Assembly: GCA_027365485.1 (NCBI GenBank)
Contig: DAHXNH010000346.1
Location: 1-42,799 of the forward strand
Length of the DNA: 42,799 bases
Origin: Clostridiales bacterium
GTDB lineage: Bacteria; Bacillota; Sulfobacillia; Sulfobacillales; Sulfobacillaceae
Direction of reading: 5' to 3'
This document shows positions 1 through 7,614 of the stretch, in pieces. A program made the position numbers and the translations under genes. Below the pieces are notes generated by a model. The model ran no database searches. It saw only the letters and a program-made list of their open reading frames with translations, and was not told the origin of the DNA. Within the stretch, counting starts at the first letter, position 1, and every line of letters begins with the position of its first letter.

Positions 1-299
1 GAGCCGCGGGGGCTAAAGCCCATTACGCGGATTCATCGAGTGACTCTGAGTAGGGTCCCAACGCACCTCAAGTGTTTCATGGGATGAATACGGTCATGAG
101 TCTCGCAAAAACGTGGATTGATGGCACCTATCACGGGCGCGGACGACCCTCGGAAGTCCCCGACGGGGGACGCGCCCGACGGCAACGGTATTTGGAAGAG
201 TTGACGTATCGATTTAATCGTCGGTACATGGGAACCCGGATCGCCGACCGCTTACGGATGGCGTGTGTGACGCGTCCACCGCATCCGTACGCCCGATAG
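1..299 (+). pseudogene. IS1595-family (ISXO2-like) transposase, C-terminal fragment
   Basis: The end of a DDE transposase of the ISXO2/IS1595 type. Recognisable blocks are NTVMSLAKTWIDGTYHG and the closing helix RYLEELTYRFNRRYMG, where the glutamate-containing stretch corresponds to the catalytic E region of this family. Codons 51-53 are an in-frame TAG, and the same TAG is present in the other copy (26668-26670), so the break predates the split of the two copies. The reading frame is otherwise open to the TAG stop at 297-299. It is not expected to be functional unless the amber codons are read through. Confidence 0.8.
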
Positions 300-491
300 G
301 GCGACCATGCGGTTGCCGGGGGGCACCGTCATTGAATATTCCGGGTAAATGAGGTCTGCAGGGGCGTAATGCTTGGGGATCGGGGGTTTTATTGTCTCCG
401 TGTGCGTCTTCCAATCCACTGGACCACCAAATCTAAGGTTTTCCCATTTCTCGTACGAAGCTTCGGCCGATCTCATCAGCCTCCCGAATCC

Positions 492-534
492 TATGGGTAT
501 GACACGTCATCAGTGATGACATGTCATACCCATA
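492..534. repeat. Long palindrome in the IS1595 3' tail
   Basis: A 21-bp stem around G513 with one C-A mismatch (505/521): left arm TATGGGTATGACA, inner arm GTCATCA, then the complement. It lies about 115 bp inside the element end. The other copy has a palindrome at the same place with a different outer stem but intact pairing. Confidence 0.85.
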
Positions 535-894
535 CCCATCTCCAACGCAAAATCGGTCGGATGGGCGAATTTGCTTAAACGAAAGATGCTTACGTAAAGT
601 AAGCCGGTGGAGACTCGTTCCTACAACCTGACTGATCTGGGGATGCATGTTCAAAATACTCGGCGAGAGACCATCACTGGATCATTAGGACCCTCCTCGT
701 TCGGGCGAAATGATACCTACTCTTTCGTCATGAGGATCCCAAAGTCCGTTAATTTATCATTCAAAACGGGAGATGCTTCAAGTCACAAACCCGAGATGGG
801 TGGCGGACGGACGGATTTGGTCCAGGCGCGGTGTGATAACCTTCAGCAACAGTTCAGAACGGTTTCGCCAAAGTTCCAGTATGATTAAGAAAGA

Positions 895-2307
895 GTGGTC
901 GTAGAAAAAGGTGAGGAGGGATCGGGTCTGAGGTGGAAATGGGTCAGTGCGTTGGCCGTGATTGGGGTCATGGCTGCTGGAGTGTGGAGCCTTAACGGGC
1001 GGACAAGTCCTGCGGTGACGGCCGTAACCAAGGTGGTTACGTATGTTGATGTGGCTCAAGACCTTGGACCTACTGTGGATTCGTGGCCGATGGATGATGA
1101 CAGTCAAGATAATAATCCAGTCGTAGGCCAAGTATCCCTCGCCGACGGTCCCAAGTATTTAGTCAATGTTCCCGCTCTCGTCAATAGTATCCCCGTGCTG
1201 GTGGGTAATGAACTGTACGTGGCTGGCGGATTTGTGAGTGGACCTCGCAATCATGCCCATCCCGGGGAAGTCTGGGCGATGAATCCTGCAACCGGATCCG
1301 TAAATTGGTCGGTCACCTTGCCCAATAGCGTATTTTCTCAGCCGATAGTCGCCCAAAACGTCTTGTTGGCGGGTGTGGGCAACGCGGCCTTCCAACGCCC
1401 TTCGTTAGCCCCAGCGACCACCCCGGGAATGGTGCGTGGGGTGGGGCCGAGCGGACTTTATGCCTTTAATGCTACGACCGGTAAGAAGTTGTGGACGTTT
1501 TTTACTTCGGGAGCAGACCAAGCGCCACCTACGGTGGCGGGGAATACGGTTTACTTAGCCAGCGGCAATCGGCGGCTTTACGCCATTAATTTGATCACGG
1601 GTCATCCGCTTTGGTCCGTGAATATCGGACACTATGTCAGTCGGTCCAGCCCTCGAATCTTGGGTAATGTGGCCTATATGGGAGGAGCCGGTCCACTCGG
1701 GGTGGTGGCGGTGAATTTAACGACGCACCGCGTGCTTTGGCAGCAGCCTATTGTCCATGCCCTGGAGGGGGTGGACGATACCGCCATAGCGGTCACTCCT
1801 GCGCGATTGATTACCGCGGCATTGACTGGGTCGGCCAATTTGGCGCCGAGTTCCCCCGACCATCAAGCTGAGATCTTTGCACTGAGTCCCAAGACAGGAC
1901 ATATTCTGTGGTCTAAAATCATCGCCCACGGGGTTGCTCCAACGTTTAAGGCTACCGGTACGCCGACCGTGGTTGGCAATCGGGTCTATGTGGGCAATGC
2001 GATTAATGGTCGGGTGGTCTGTTTGTCCATCAAGACGGGGCAAGTGTTGTGGTCAGTGGCCGCTGGATCACCGGTCACGAGACCGCCAGCCGTGTTGGAT
2101 CATCGGGTCTATGTGTTGACGAAATCCGGGACCCTGCTCGCAATTTCGGCTAAAGGCCAAATCGTAGCGAAGGAAAACATTGCCGACTTTGTCAACACGT
2201 ACGGGCCGGTAGTGTATGACCACACCCTGGCCCTGTCAGGCAATACCGGCGACGCCGGTTATGTGGCGATGGTGCCACTGTTTGGATTGCCTACTAAGCT
2301 CACCTAA
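895..2307 (+). CDS. Exported PQQ-type beta-propeller protein
   Basis: A 470-residue protein anchored or exported through an N-terminal hydrophobic segment (about residues 16-31, after basic RWKW). The rest is a series of PQQ-like blades, each with the pattern xxAxxxxTGxxxW: GEVWAMNPATGSVNWS, GLYAFNATTGKKLWT, RLYAINLITGHPLWS, VVAVNLTTHRVLWQ, EIFALSPKTGHILWS, VVCLSIKTGQVLWS and a last degenerate one (TLLAISAKGQ). Seven blades suggest a closed seven- or eight-bladed propeller. There are no quinoprotein dehydrogenase metal-site motifs, so it may be a BamB-like scaffold rather than an enzyme. The GTG at 895 is the first usable start; a GAGGAGG at 911-917 sits too far inside to serve it. The sulfotransferase follows after 40 bp and is probably co-transcribed. 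Confidence 0.85.
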   Translation: MVVEKGEEGSGLRWKWVSALAVIGVMAAGVWSLNGRTSPAVTAVTKVVTYVDVAQDLGPTVDSWPMDDDSQDNNPVVGQVSLADGPKYLVNVPALVNSIPVLVGNELYVAGGFVSGPRNHAHPGEVWAMNPATGSVNWSVTLPNSVFSQPIVAQNVLLAGVGNAAFQRPSLAPATTPGMVRGVGPSGLYAFNATTGKKLWTFFTSGADQAPPTVAGNTVYLASGNRRLYAINLITGHPLWSVNIGHYVSRSSPRILGNVAYMGGAGPLGVVAVNLTTHRVLWQQPIVHALEGVDDTAIAVTPARLITAALTGSANLAPSSPDHQAEIFALSPKTGHILWSKIIAHGVAPTFKATGTPTVVGNRVYVGNAINGRVVCLSIKTGQVLWSVAAGSPVTRPPAVLDHRVYVLTKSGTLLAISAKGQIVAKENIADFVNTYGPVVYDHTLALSGNTGDAGYVAMVPLFGLPTKLT

Positions 2308-2347
2308 ATTTTTACGCGAAGACGCGTTGTTGAAGGAGGGGTCGACG

Positions 2348-3313
2348 ATGTCTAGTCGCCCAACAGTTTTGCCGACATTTATTGTCGTTGGTGCTGCTAA
2401 ATCGGGTACCACCGCGCTTTATCATTGGTTGAATCAACACCCTGGAGTGTTTATGTCGCCGGTAAAGGAACCTCACTTTTTTTCTGGTCTGCAACCGACC
2501 TATTCTGGGCCTGGAGATGACCGTTTCAACCAGCCCCTGGTGACCACTTGGGACGAGTATGGTCGCCTATTTGAGGGATCTGAGGAGTTTTCCGTACGCG
2601 GAGAAGCATCCCCGTCGTATTTAGATTTGTATCATGCATCGATTGAACGGATGAAGGAGGCGCTACCGGATGTCAAAATTGTCATTTTGTTGCGCCATCC
2701 AACGACCCGGGCCTTTTCGGAGTATGTCCATTTAGTGCGTGACGGTCGAGAAACCTTGAGTTTTCGCCAAGCTTTGGAAGCCGAGGAGGATCGGATTCGT
2801 CGCGGATGGCGAAGAATCTGGGCGCATAAGGCGCGTGGTCGCTACGCGGATGCAGTGGAGGCTTATATCTCGGCCTTTGGCCACGATCATGTCGGCGTGT
2901 GGCTGTATGAAGATCTTCGCGACCATCCGGAAACAACCTTTCGTTCCATTTGTCAGTTCATTGGAGCCAGTCCAGACTACGCTCCCTTCTTTAGCCAAGT
3001 GAATGTGGGCGGGTTGCCGAGGATTCCCTTCGTGCATCGCTGGCTCAATCGACCCAGTGCCTGGCTGGCCTGGATTCGGCGTTGGTTGCCAGCGCGCTGG
3101 CGTGCTCGCTTGCGGCAGTCTGTGGATCATTTGAACTTAGGTAAAATGACCATTGCCGAAGAAGACCGGAAGTACTTGGACCAGTATTATCGGGATGACA
3201 TCGAGAAGTTGCGGCGGGTGCTTCCTGACGTGGATTTCTCCGCGTGGGTGCCGGCACCGGTACGAGAAGTCAATAGGGCAGAAAGCCGACGTTCTCAACC
3301 CGCTCGTTCATAG
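2348..3313 (+). CDS. PAPS-dependent sulfotransferase
   Basis: A 321-residue cytosolic sulfotransferase of the Sulfotransfer_1/3 type, which moves sulfate from PAPS to a hydroxyl or amine, typically on a glycan or lipid. The 5'-phosphosulfate loop is plain at the N-terminus (VVGAAKSGTTALYHWL, residues 12-27), followed by the usual KEPHFFSG block. The 3'-phosphate-binding region is seen around KIVILLRHPTTRAFSEY (about residues 112-128). The ATG at 2348 is chosen because AAGGAGGGG (2332-2340) sits at ideal distance; the longer frame upstream overlaps the propeller gene. The acceptor is unknown. Its placement after an exported propeller protein hints at an envelope polymer. Confidence 0.9.
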   Translation: MSSRPTVLPTFIVVGAAKSGTTALYHWLNQHPGVFMSPVKEPHFFSGLQPTYSGPGDDRFNQPLVTTWDEYGRLFEGSEEFSVRGEASPSYLDLYHASIERMKEALPDVKIVILLRHPTTRAFSEYVHLVRDGRETLSFRQALEAEEDRIRRGWRRIWAHKARGRYADAVEAYISAFGHDHVGVWLYEDLRDHPETTFRSICQFIGASPDYAPFFSQVNVGGLPRIPFVHRWLNRPSAWLAWIRRWLPARWRARLRQSVDHLNLGKMTIAEEDRKYLDQYYRDDIEKLRRVLPDVDFSAWVPAPVREVNRAESRRSQPARS

Positions 3314-4368
3314 CACAAGATCCCCAAGAGTATTGGTTGAAAATTGCGAGCTTCGCGCTTTGTAGCGACCTCTGTGGGTGACCAAAGACCATGGCTGATG
3401 CATCCCAGTAGGTCGTACTGGACGAGAAGGACGTCACGATTGCCATGGGAGTTTTACGTGAAGCCAGCAGGGATACGCTCGCTGTGGGTGGTATTGGCAG
3501 CCTTGAGGTTAGACCCGGTGAGCGTAGCGGTGGCGGCGAAATCGCGAGCGAAGACACGCCGTCCCTGCGTCGTCTTCGCTGGCGTTCATGCTCCGTTACC
3601 GGCACTAATATTTGAAAAACCGAAAAAAGCAATACCCCCCATTGATTGCGCTTAAAAGATGATGACGAATGGCTCATCATCGATCACGGCGGGACACGCC
3701 GTCCGACCTTGATTTGTCCTTTGAAAGCCCACGATGGACTCATCAAGGGAGTGTTTTCGTCTAGCGTGTTGTCTCGTCTGTCCTGCGCGCGGACCGAACT
3801 TGGCGATTTAGCCACGAAGCCGTGAGCGCGCCTACACTTCGCTAACCCAGGCTGCCATGTATCCGGTCACTTTCCTAAAAACCGAAAACTTTGACCCCGG
3901 CGAAGTCTAGAGGGTATATCAAACACTTGGACTCCCTGCGCGATTTGGGGGGGGAATCAAGGGTTGGGTGTCCTCCACGAACTTTTCTTGATAGCTGCGA
4001 CAACATTTGTTATGCGGACAATGGAGACCTGACGCTTACCCGTAATCACGGCCAGGTGAGAAAAACGTACCATACTGTCATTGAGGGTTGTCTCGGAGGG
4101 TCAATCGTGGACGAAGACAAAGTAAGACCTGAACATGGGTGGACCCATGGGCGTGGCCTCGCTTTGTCAGCACACCCCGGCTGAACCTTGCGTGAACCGG
4201 TCTGTTTGGATGTCATGGCCTTCAACAGTCGGTCGGCGATGGATTTGGGGCGCTTGCTGCGCTCCTACGAAGGAGCAGGGACACGTTTTCGAACCTTAGA
4301 TTCGTGGATTGCTCGTGATAGCAGTATGATGTAAGGGGTATTAGGAATTAGACGGAGGGAGCGATACG
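3314..4368. other. About 1 kb without a convincing gene
   Basis: Short open stretches exist on both strands (for example 3391-3655 and 3891-4184 on the plus strand), but none has a ribosome site plus a recognisable protein. Two fragments look once-coding: a frame at 3424-3618 beginning EKDVTIAMGVLREASRDTL, and one at 3660-3827 containing CPLKAHDGLIKGVFSSSVLS. They are in different frames and I could not assign either. A small hairpin GCTCC/GGAGC lies at 4261-4276, and a possible -10 box TATGAT at 4325-4330 precedes pspA. The region reads as decayed DNA. Confidence 0.5.
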
Positions 4369-5076
4369 ATGGCTGGCTTGATGGATCGGGTGAAGACGAT
4401 TTTAGGTGCCAAGGCCAACTCGGCCTTGGATGCGATAGAAGATCCGACACAGACAATTGACTACTCCTACGAAAAAATGCAAGAGGCCTTGCAAGAGACG
4501 AAACGTCATGTACTAGAGGTAGCCACTGCTAAGAAGCAGTTGGAGATGCAATTGGTCGTGTTGCAGAAGAAGGCGGCAGACTACGATGCGGATGCTCGCG
4601 AAGCGGTGGCGAGTGGTCGGGACGATTTGGCGACCCAGGCTCTAGCGATGAAAGCGACCGTCCAGCATCAAGCCGACGACTTAAGTACGCATGTCCAAGA
4701 AACACAAGCCGAAGAAGAGAAACTGAGCGCAGCGCAGAAGCAATTGGAGTCGAAAATCGAATCGTTCCGCAGTCAAAAAGAAGTGATGAAAGCAGAGTAC
4801 TCTGCAGCCAAGGCCCATGTGGCCATCGGCGAGGCAATGCACGGTATTACCCAACATGCGGAGGACGTGTCCGGGTCTTTAGACCGTGCCCAGGACAAGA
4901 TTCAACAGATGCAGGCGCGAGCTTCGGCGATGGATGAAATCGAAGATACTCAGGCGTTGGGACCATCGACGAGCGCCGGTTCGGATCCGGTTCGTCAACA
5001 ATTGGATGCGGCTAAGGCTAGTTCTAGTCTTAAGGACGAATTGGCCAAACTGAAAGCGGAGGTCCAAAGTTCATAG
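4369..5076 (+). CDS. pspA: PspA/IM30 family membrane-stress protein
   Basis: A 235-residue PspA/Vipp1 (IM30) family protein, of the ESCRT-III-like class that oligomerises on the inner membrane face and protects against proton-motive-force loss. The N-terminal amphipathic helix is present (MAGLMDRVKTILGAKAN), then the family signature ALDAIEDPTQTIDYSYEKM. From residue about 30 to 190 it is almost entirely charged heptad coiled coil, rich in Q, E, K and A. The C-terminal 40 residues are less ordered. The length is typical. A GGAGGGAG site at 4353-4360 supports the ATG at 4369. It is a single-gene unit closed by the terminator at 5096. No PspF-like activator or sigma-54 site is visible. Confidence 0.92.
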   Translation: MAGLMDRVKTILGAKANSALDAIEDPTQTIDYSYEKMQEALQETKRHVLEVATAKKQLEMQLVVLQKKAADYDADAREAVASGRDDLATQALAMKATVQHQADDLSTHVQETQAEEEKLSAAQKQLESKIESFRSQKEVMKAEYSAAKAHVAIGEAMHGITQHAEDVSGSLDRAQDKIQQMQARASAMDEIEDTQALGPSTSAGSDPVRQQLDAAKASSSLKDELAKLKAEVQSS

Positions 5077-5095
5077 ATTCGTGACCTGTCGTCGC

Positions 5096-5130
5096 AAAAG
5101 CCCCGCCCAAATGTAGGGCGGGGCTTTTTA
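5096..5130 (+). terminator. Rho-independent terminator of pspA
   Basis: GC-rich stem AAGCCCCGCCC / GGGCGGGGCTT with a 7-nt loop, followed by TTTTT, 20 bp after the pspA stop. Confidence 0.93.
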
Positions 5131-5179
5131 TCATGCCCTGACGGCAGGGGTGACACCTTTACCAAAATCGGACGTAAAG

Positions 5180-5200
5180 CCCCGGCTTTTAAGCCTGGGG
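5180..5200 (-). repeat. Right-end hairpin of tnpB element A
   Basis: CCCCGGCTT/AAGCCTGGGG with one G-T pair. On the minus strand it is followed by GCTTTACGTCCG, the layout expected at an IS605-type right end. Confidence 0.55.
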
Positions 5201-5656
5201 ATATCAGCCCATTGGCCCGTTAGGGCAAAAATCTTGAAGAGTACCAGCTTTTGAGCGAGACGAGATTTGTCAGCGGATTCCTTCGGGAATCGGAAGTGGA
5301 GTCACTTCTTGAGACGGGCTTGTGAGCACGAAGAAGCCGCGAGCGTCTTTCGTCGCAAGAACACCCGAGAGGGTCAGAGCGGTTCGTCTGCAACCGGGAT
5401 AGTAAGCACTCGATGCGGAAGAATCTTGTGTGAGGCCCAGGATGGTGTAGGGGCGACCCGAGAGCCTCGGAGAGCCAACAGGAGTGGAGACCGGAACCTC
5501 CTAGCTTTAGCCATGGGGAGATTCAGTACACGATGTTGGCTCACGCTAAGAACCATCGAGCCATCCAACCGTGGGAAAAAACATCGTTTGGGTGTTTGGT
5601 AATTGGTGACTAAAAAGGCGGCTTTGACAAGGGGCTGAAATGGCTTCGGCCATTCT

Positions 5657-6437
5657 TCAGCATTTTTGTGCCTTAAGCCAGTTTTGCGAGTGCGCCCTTG
5701 CTCTCATCCCGGTCACCGGGACGACTCGTTCGGGGGGACAGAATCGGCGGAAGTAAGGCGACTCGACCAGGGTCTCGGACCGGGAAATCGACGGACGGGC
5801 AGCGCCACCTTGAGGAGTAGCCCATCGTCCATCGGCGTTTGGGTGACACGCATTGCATGACCCCTTGCGGTGCAGGTTCATGGCACCAATCCGATCATCG
5901 TCCGCACGGTAATGGCACGATGGACATTCCCATCGGTGGTGGCGCTTATCCCGATTCCCTCGCGCGATCTGTCTACCTTTCGGATACGTATGCACGGTAT
6001 AGTGCGGATCGACCGCGACTTTACGCGTTTGATATAGGGCGCGCGGGCCATACTATCCGTTGTTGGCAGAACGCCATCGTGTTGGGAGATCGTTATGCGA
6101 AAAGGGGTTGAGACATCCAGAGATTGGGTATCAAACCGTCAAATGGGATCCGCGCGCTTGATAAAGCGCGGCTTTTTGTCCGAGCATCTGTCGCGCGGTC
6201 GGACTCGCTCCGTGGCTCCCCACATTCCGGTCCGATCTTCCACCAAGAAAAGCGTCTTCCCGCCATAGCGAAACCCGCGTGTCTTGCTGCTCTGATGGTT
6301 CACATCGGTCAAAAAATGGGGTTCTCGTGGTGCTAAGCATTTGAGGCGCCGTCGAGCAGACGGAGTCTCAAATGCTGCAAGTTCATCTGTTCCGGGGTCG
6401 GATATCCTTAGACTTTCGCGGTCAAGGTAAGGTCCAT
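5657..6437 (-). pseudogene. tnpB (RuvC-like RNA-guided nuclease) remnant, copy A
   Basis: Three pieces of TnpB are recognisable on the minus strand. The N-terminus at 6437 (MDLTLTAKV then a TAA, followed by GYPTPEQ) is joined directly to the middle of the protein through a hairpin (6337-6375), removing roughly the 170 residues that normally lie between. Next comes the RuvC-II region LFLVEDRTG with the catalytic-type glutamate (about 6245). Last is the C-terminal zinc finger and RuvC-III part, VAVDPHYTVHTYPKG, WECPSCHYRADDDRIGAMNL (about 6030-5830). About 140 bp of foreign sequence with stops separates QKAALYQAR from a second ALYQTR copy. Clearly non-functional. Confidence 0.75.
6337..6375. 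repeat. Hairpin at the tnpB internal-deletion junction, copy A
   Basis: Outer stem GCATTTGAG / CTCAAATGC, inner stem CCGTC / GACGG, loop GAGCA. The same structure sits at the same junction in copy B (12437-12475). Confidence 0.7.
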
Positions 6438-6608
6438 CCCCCTGCCATTCACTCACAATGTCATTCCGCTTTGGGTAGGGAACGCACCATGCCGAAAGGC
6501 GCCACACCGTATTTGGGATGAAACTCGTGAGGATCCGCCAGTGGCGTGGTCGGCGCCTACGGTGGCAAGACCACTAGGAATCCATGACTTTGGTGTGCGT
6601 CAACCGTA

Positions 6609-7601
6609 CTACAATCCGCTCGGCCGTGCGCCGTTCTTTACTGCTTGCTTCCACGTGTAACTGATGTGTTTGATAGTCTTCGGACTAAAATTCATGCGAA
6701 AAACCTCGGCTGTGCCGGATTTACCGAATAGCGGCTTTAAGATCGCCCCACCAAAAACTCCATAGGGTCCCCAGTTGCCTAAGATATTGTCACGATGACC
6801 CCAGCAGCCGGCAGCTCCGGGCTGACGGCAGTCGATGTTCTGGCTGCCATATCCATCATCATACATCCAACTGTAAGTGGCTTGAAGGGCCCCCGTGGCA
6901 CTATACCAATTAGAACCCCAGGCGGGAATTCGGTCGCCGACCAGCGTAGGATCAGTGCCTTTGCGCACTCCTTCGGCGGCGGCTCGATTGAGCGCTGGAC
7001 TGACCCCGTATAGTGGCCATAAGCCATGCACCACACGCTCCAAATTGGCTAGGACGAACAGCTGGTCTGCGGGCGACAAACGGGAATAGTTTCGGGGCAG
7101 AGTAAGTGGGGGCATGCCTTCGAGGTGATTGGCGCGTCGAATCGCATTCCAGTAGACCTTCGGCGAAGGGGCTGCAAAGGTCGTCGGCGGAGGTATATTG
7201 GCTGCCGGCGGTGTAATCCGAAGTGGTTGTGTGGGCCACGGTGGCAGTTGAGGCACATCTAAGTAGAGGACCGCCGAGAGATGCTGAGTCGATCCAATCA
7301 ACAGTTCGGTGGGCTGAGTGACGGAGGCCGTGATTGTACTGGCACCCTGGCTGACCGGGGTGGATTGAATGTAGATCGAGCCCCGAGTGCCTAGGTAGCT
7401 TAAAGGTAATTGACCATGGCGCATCCAGGCCTGAGCGGCGCCGTTTAAATGGATCGTGGCAGTGGCGGTTTGACCAGGTTCCGAACAGACCCACACGCGT
7501 TGATGGGTGCAGGATAGGCCGCTAATAGCGGTGACAGCGTGTTGTGGCCAGGATGTGGCCATGCCTAACAGGATAGCAGGCAACAGCCAAAGTTTGATCA
7601 T
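6609..7601 (-). CDS. Secreted CAP-domain (SCP-like) protein
   Basis: A 330-residue exported protein. Signal peptide MIKLWLLPAILLGMATSWPQHAVTA at the N-terminus, then a beta-rich region to about residue 115 and a proline-rich linker (PPAANIPPPTTFAAPSP). The C-terminal half resembles bacterial CAP/SCP domains: LFVLANLERVVHGLWPLYG, then a long segment with YDDGYGSQNIDC and the CAP signature GHRDNILGNW followed by VFGGA. Some CAP proteins bind lipids or act on the wall; no activity can be assigned here. Cysteines occur in pairs (CTHQRVWVC, CRQPGAAGC), fitting an oxidised extracytoplasmic protein. It starts 13 bp after the MurJ-like gene and is almost certainly in the same transcript, with AAGGAGAACG just before the ATG. 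Confidence 0.8.
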   Translation of the reverse strand: MIKLWLLPAILLGMATSWPQHAVTAISGLSCTHQRVWVCSEPGQTATATIHLNGAAQAWMRHGQLPLSYLGTRGSIYIQSTPVSQGASTITASVTQPTELLIGSTQHLSAVLYLDVPQLPPWPTQPLRITPPAANIPPPTTFAAPSPKVYWNAIRRANHLEGMPPLTLPRNYSRLSPADQLFVLANLERVVHGLWPLYGVSPALNRAAAEGVRKGTDPTLVGDRIPAWGSNWYSATGALQATYSWMYDDGYGSQNIDCRQPGAAGCWGHRDNILGNWGPYGVFGGAILKPLFGKSGTAEVFRMNFSPKTIKHISYTWKQAVKNGARPSGL

Positions 7602-7614
7602 GTCGTTCTCCTTC

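Larger units (their letters stand above)
1..649 (+). mobile_element. IS1595-family element, right-hand part (truncated by window edge)
   Basis: This is the 3' end of an insertion sequence whose second copy lies at 26075-27461 in the opposite orientation. It holds the end of the transposase (to 299), about 350 bp of non-coding tail and a terminal inverted repeat ending GGATGCATG at 641-649. The outward-reading end CCTGACTGATCTGGGGATG at 627-645 matches both ends of the other copy. The left end lies outside the window, so its target duplication cannot be tested. Relative to the other copy, the first bases lack 12 nt between two CCGCGG repeats, an in-frame loss of four residues in the transposase. 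Confidence 0.85.
5165..6530 (-). mobile_element. Remnant of an IS200/IS605-type (tnpB-only) element, copy A
   Basis: The element reads on the minus strand: a left end near 6480-6530 (shared with copy B around its CTTCGGCATGGTGCGTTC), a deleted and mutated tnpB (6437-5657), about 450 bp of non-coding sequence and a right-end hairpin at 5180-5200. IS605 right ends normally carry such a CCCC-GGCTT-AAGCC-GGGG hairpin directly before the cleavage site. No tnpA is present. The boundaries are estimates from the homology with copy B and from the hairpin. The long gap between tnpB stop and right end would contain the omega/reRNA scaffold of a TnpB system if still meaningful. Confidence 0.6.

Noticed and set aside
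607-888. Plus-strand frame of 93 codons after the left IS
   Set aside because: It begins inside the IS terminal repeat, has no ribosome site and no recognisable protein features.
3270-4184. Frames at 3270-3680 (minus) and 3891-4184 (plus)
   Set aside because: Low-complexity S/R-rich translation or no ribosome site; stops in the frame with better composition. Treated as decayed DNA.
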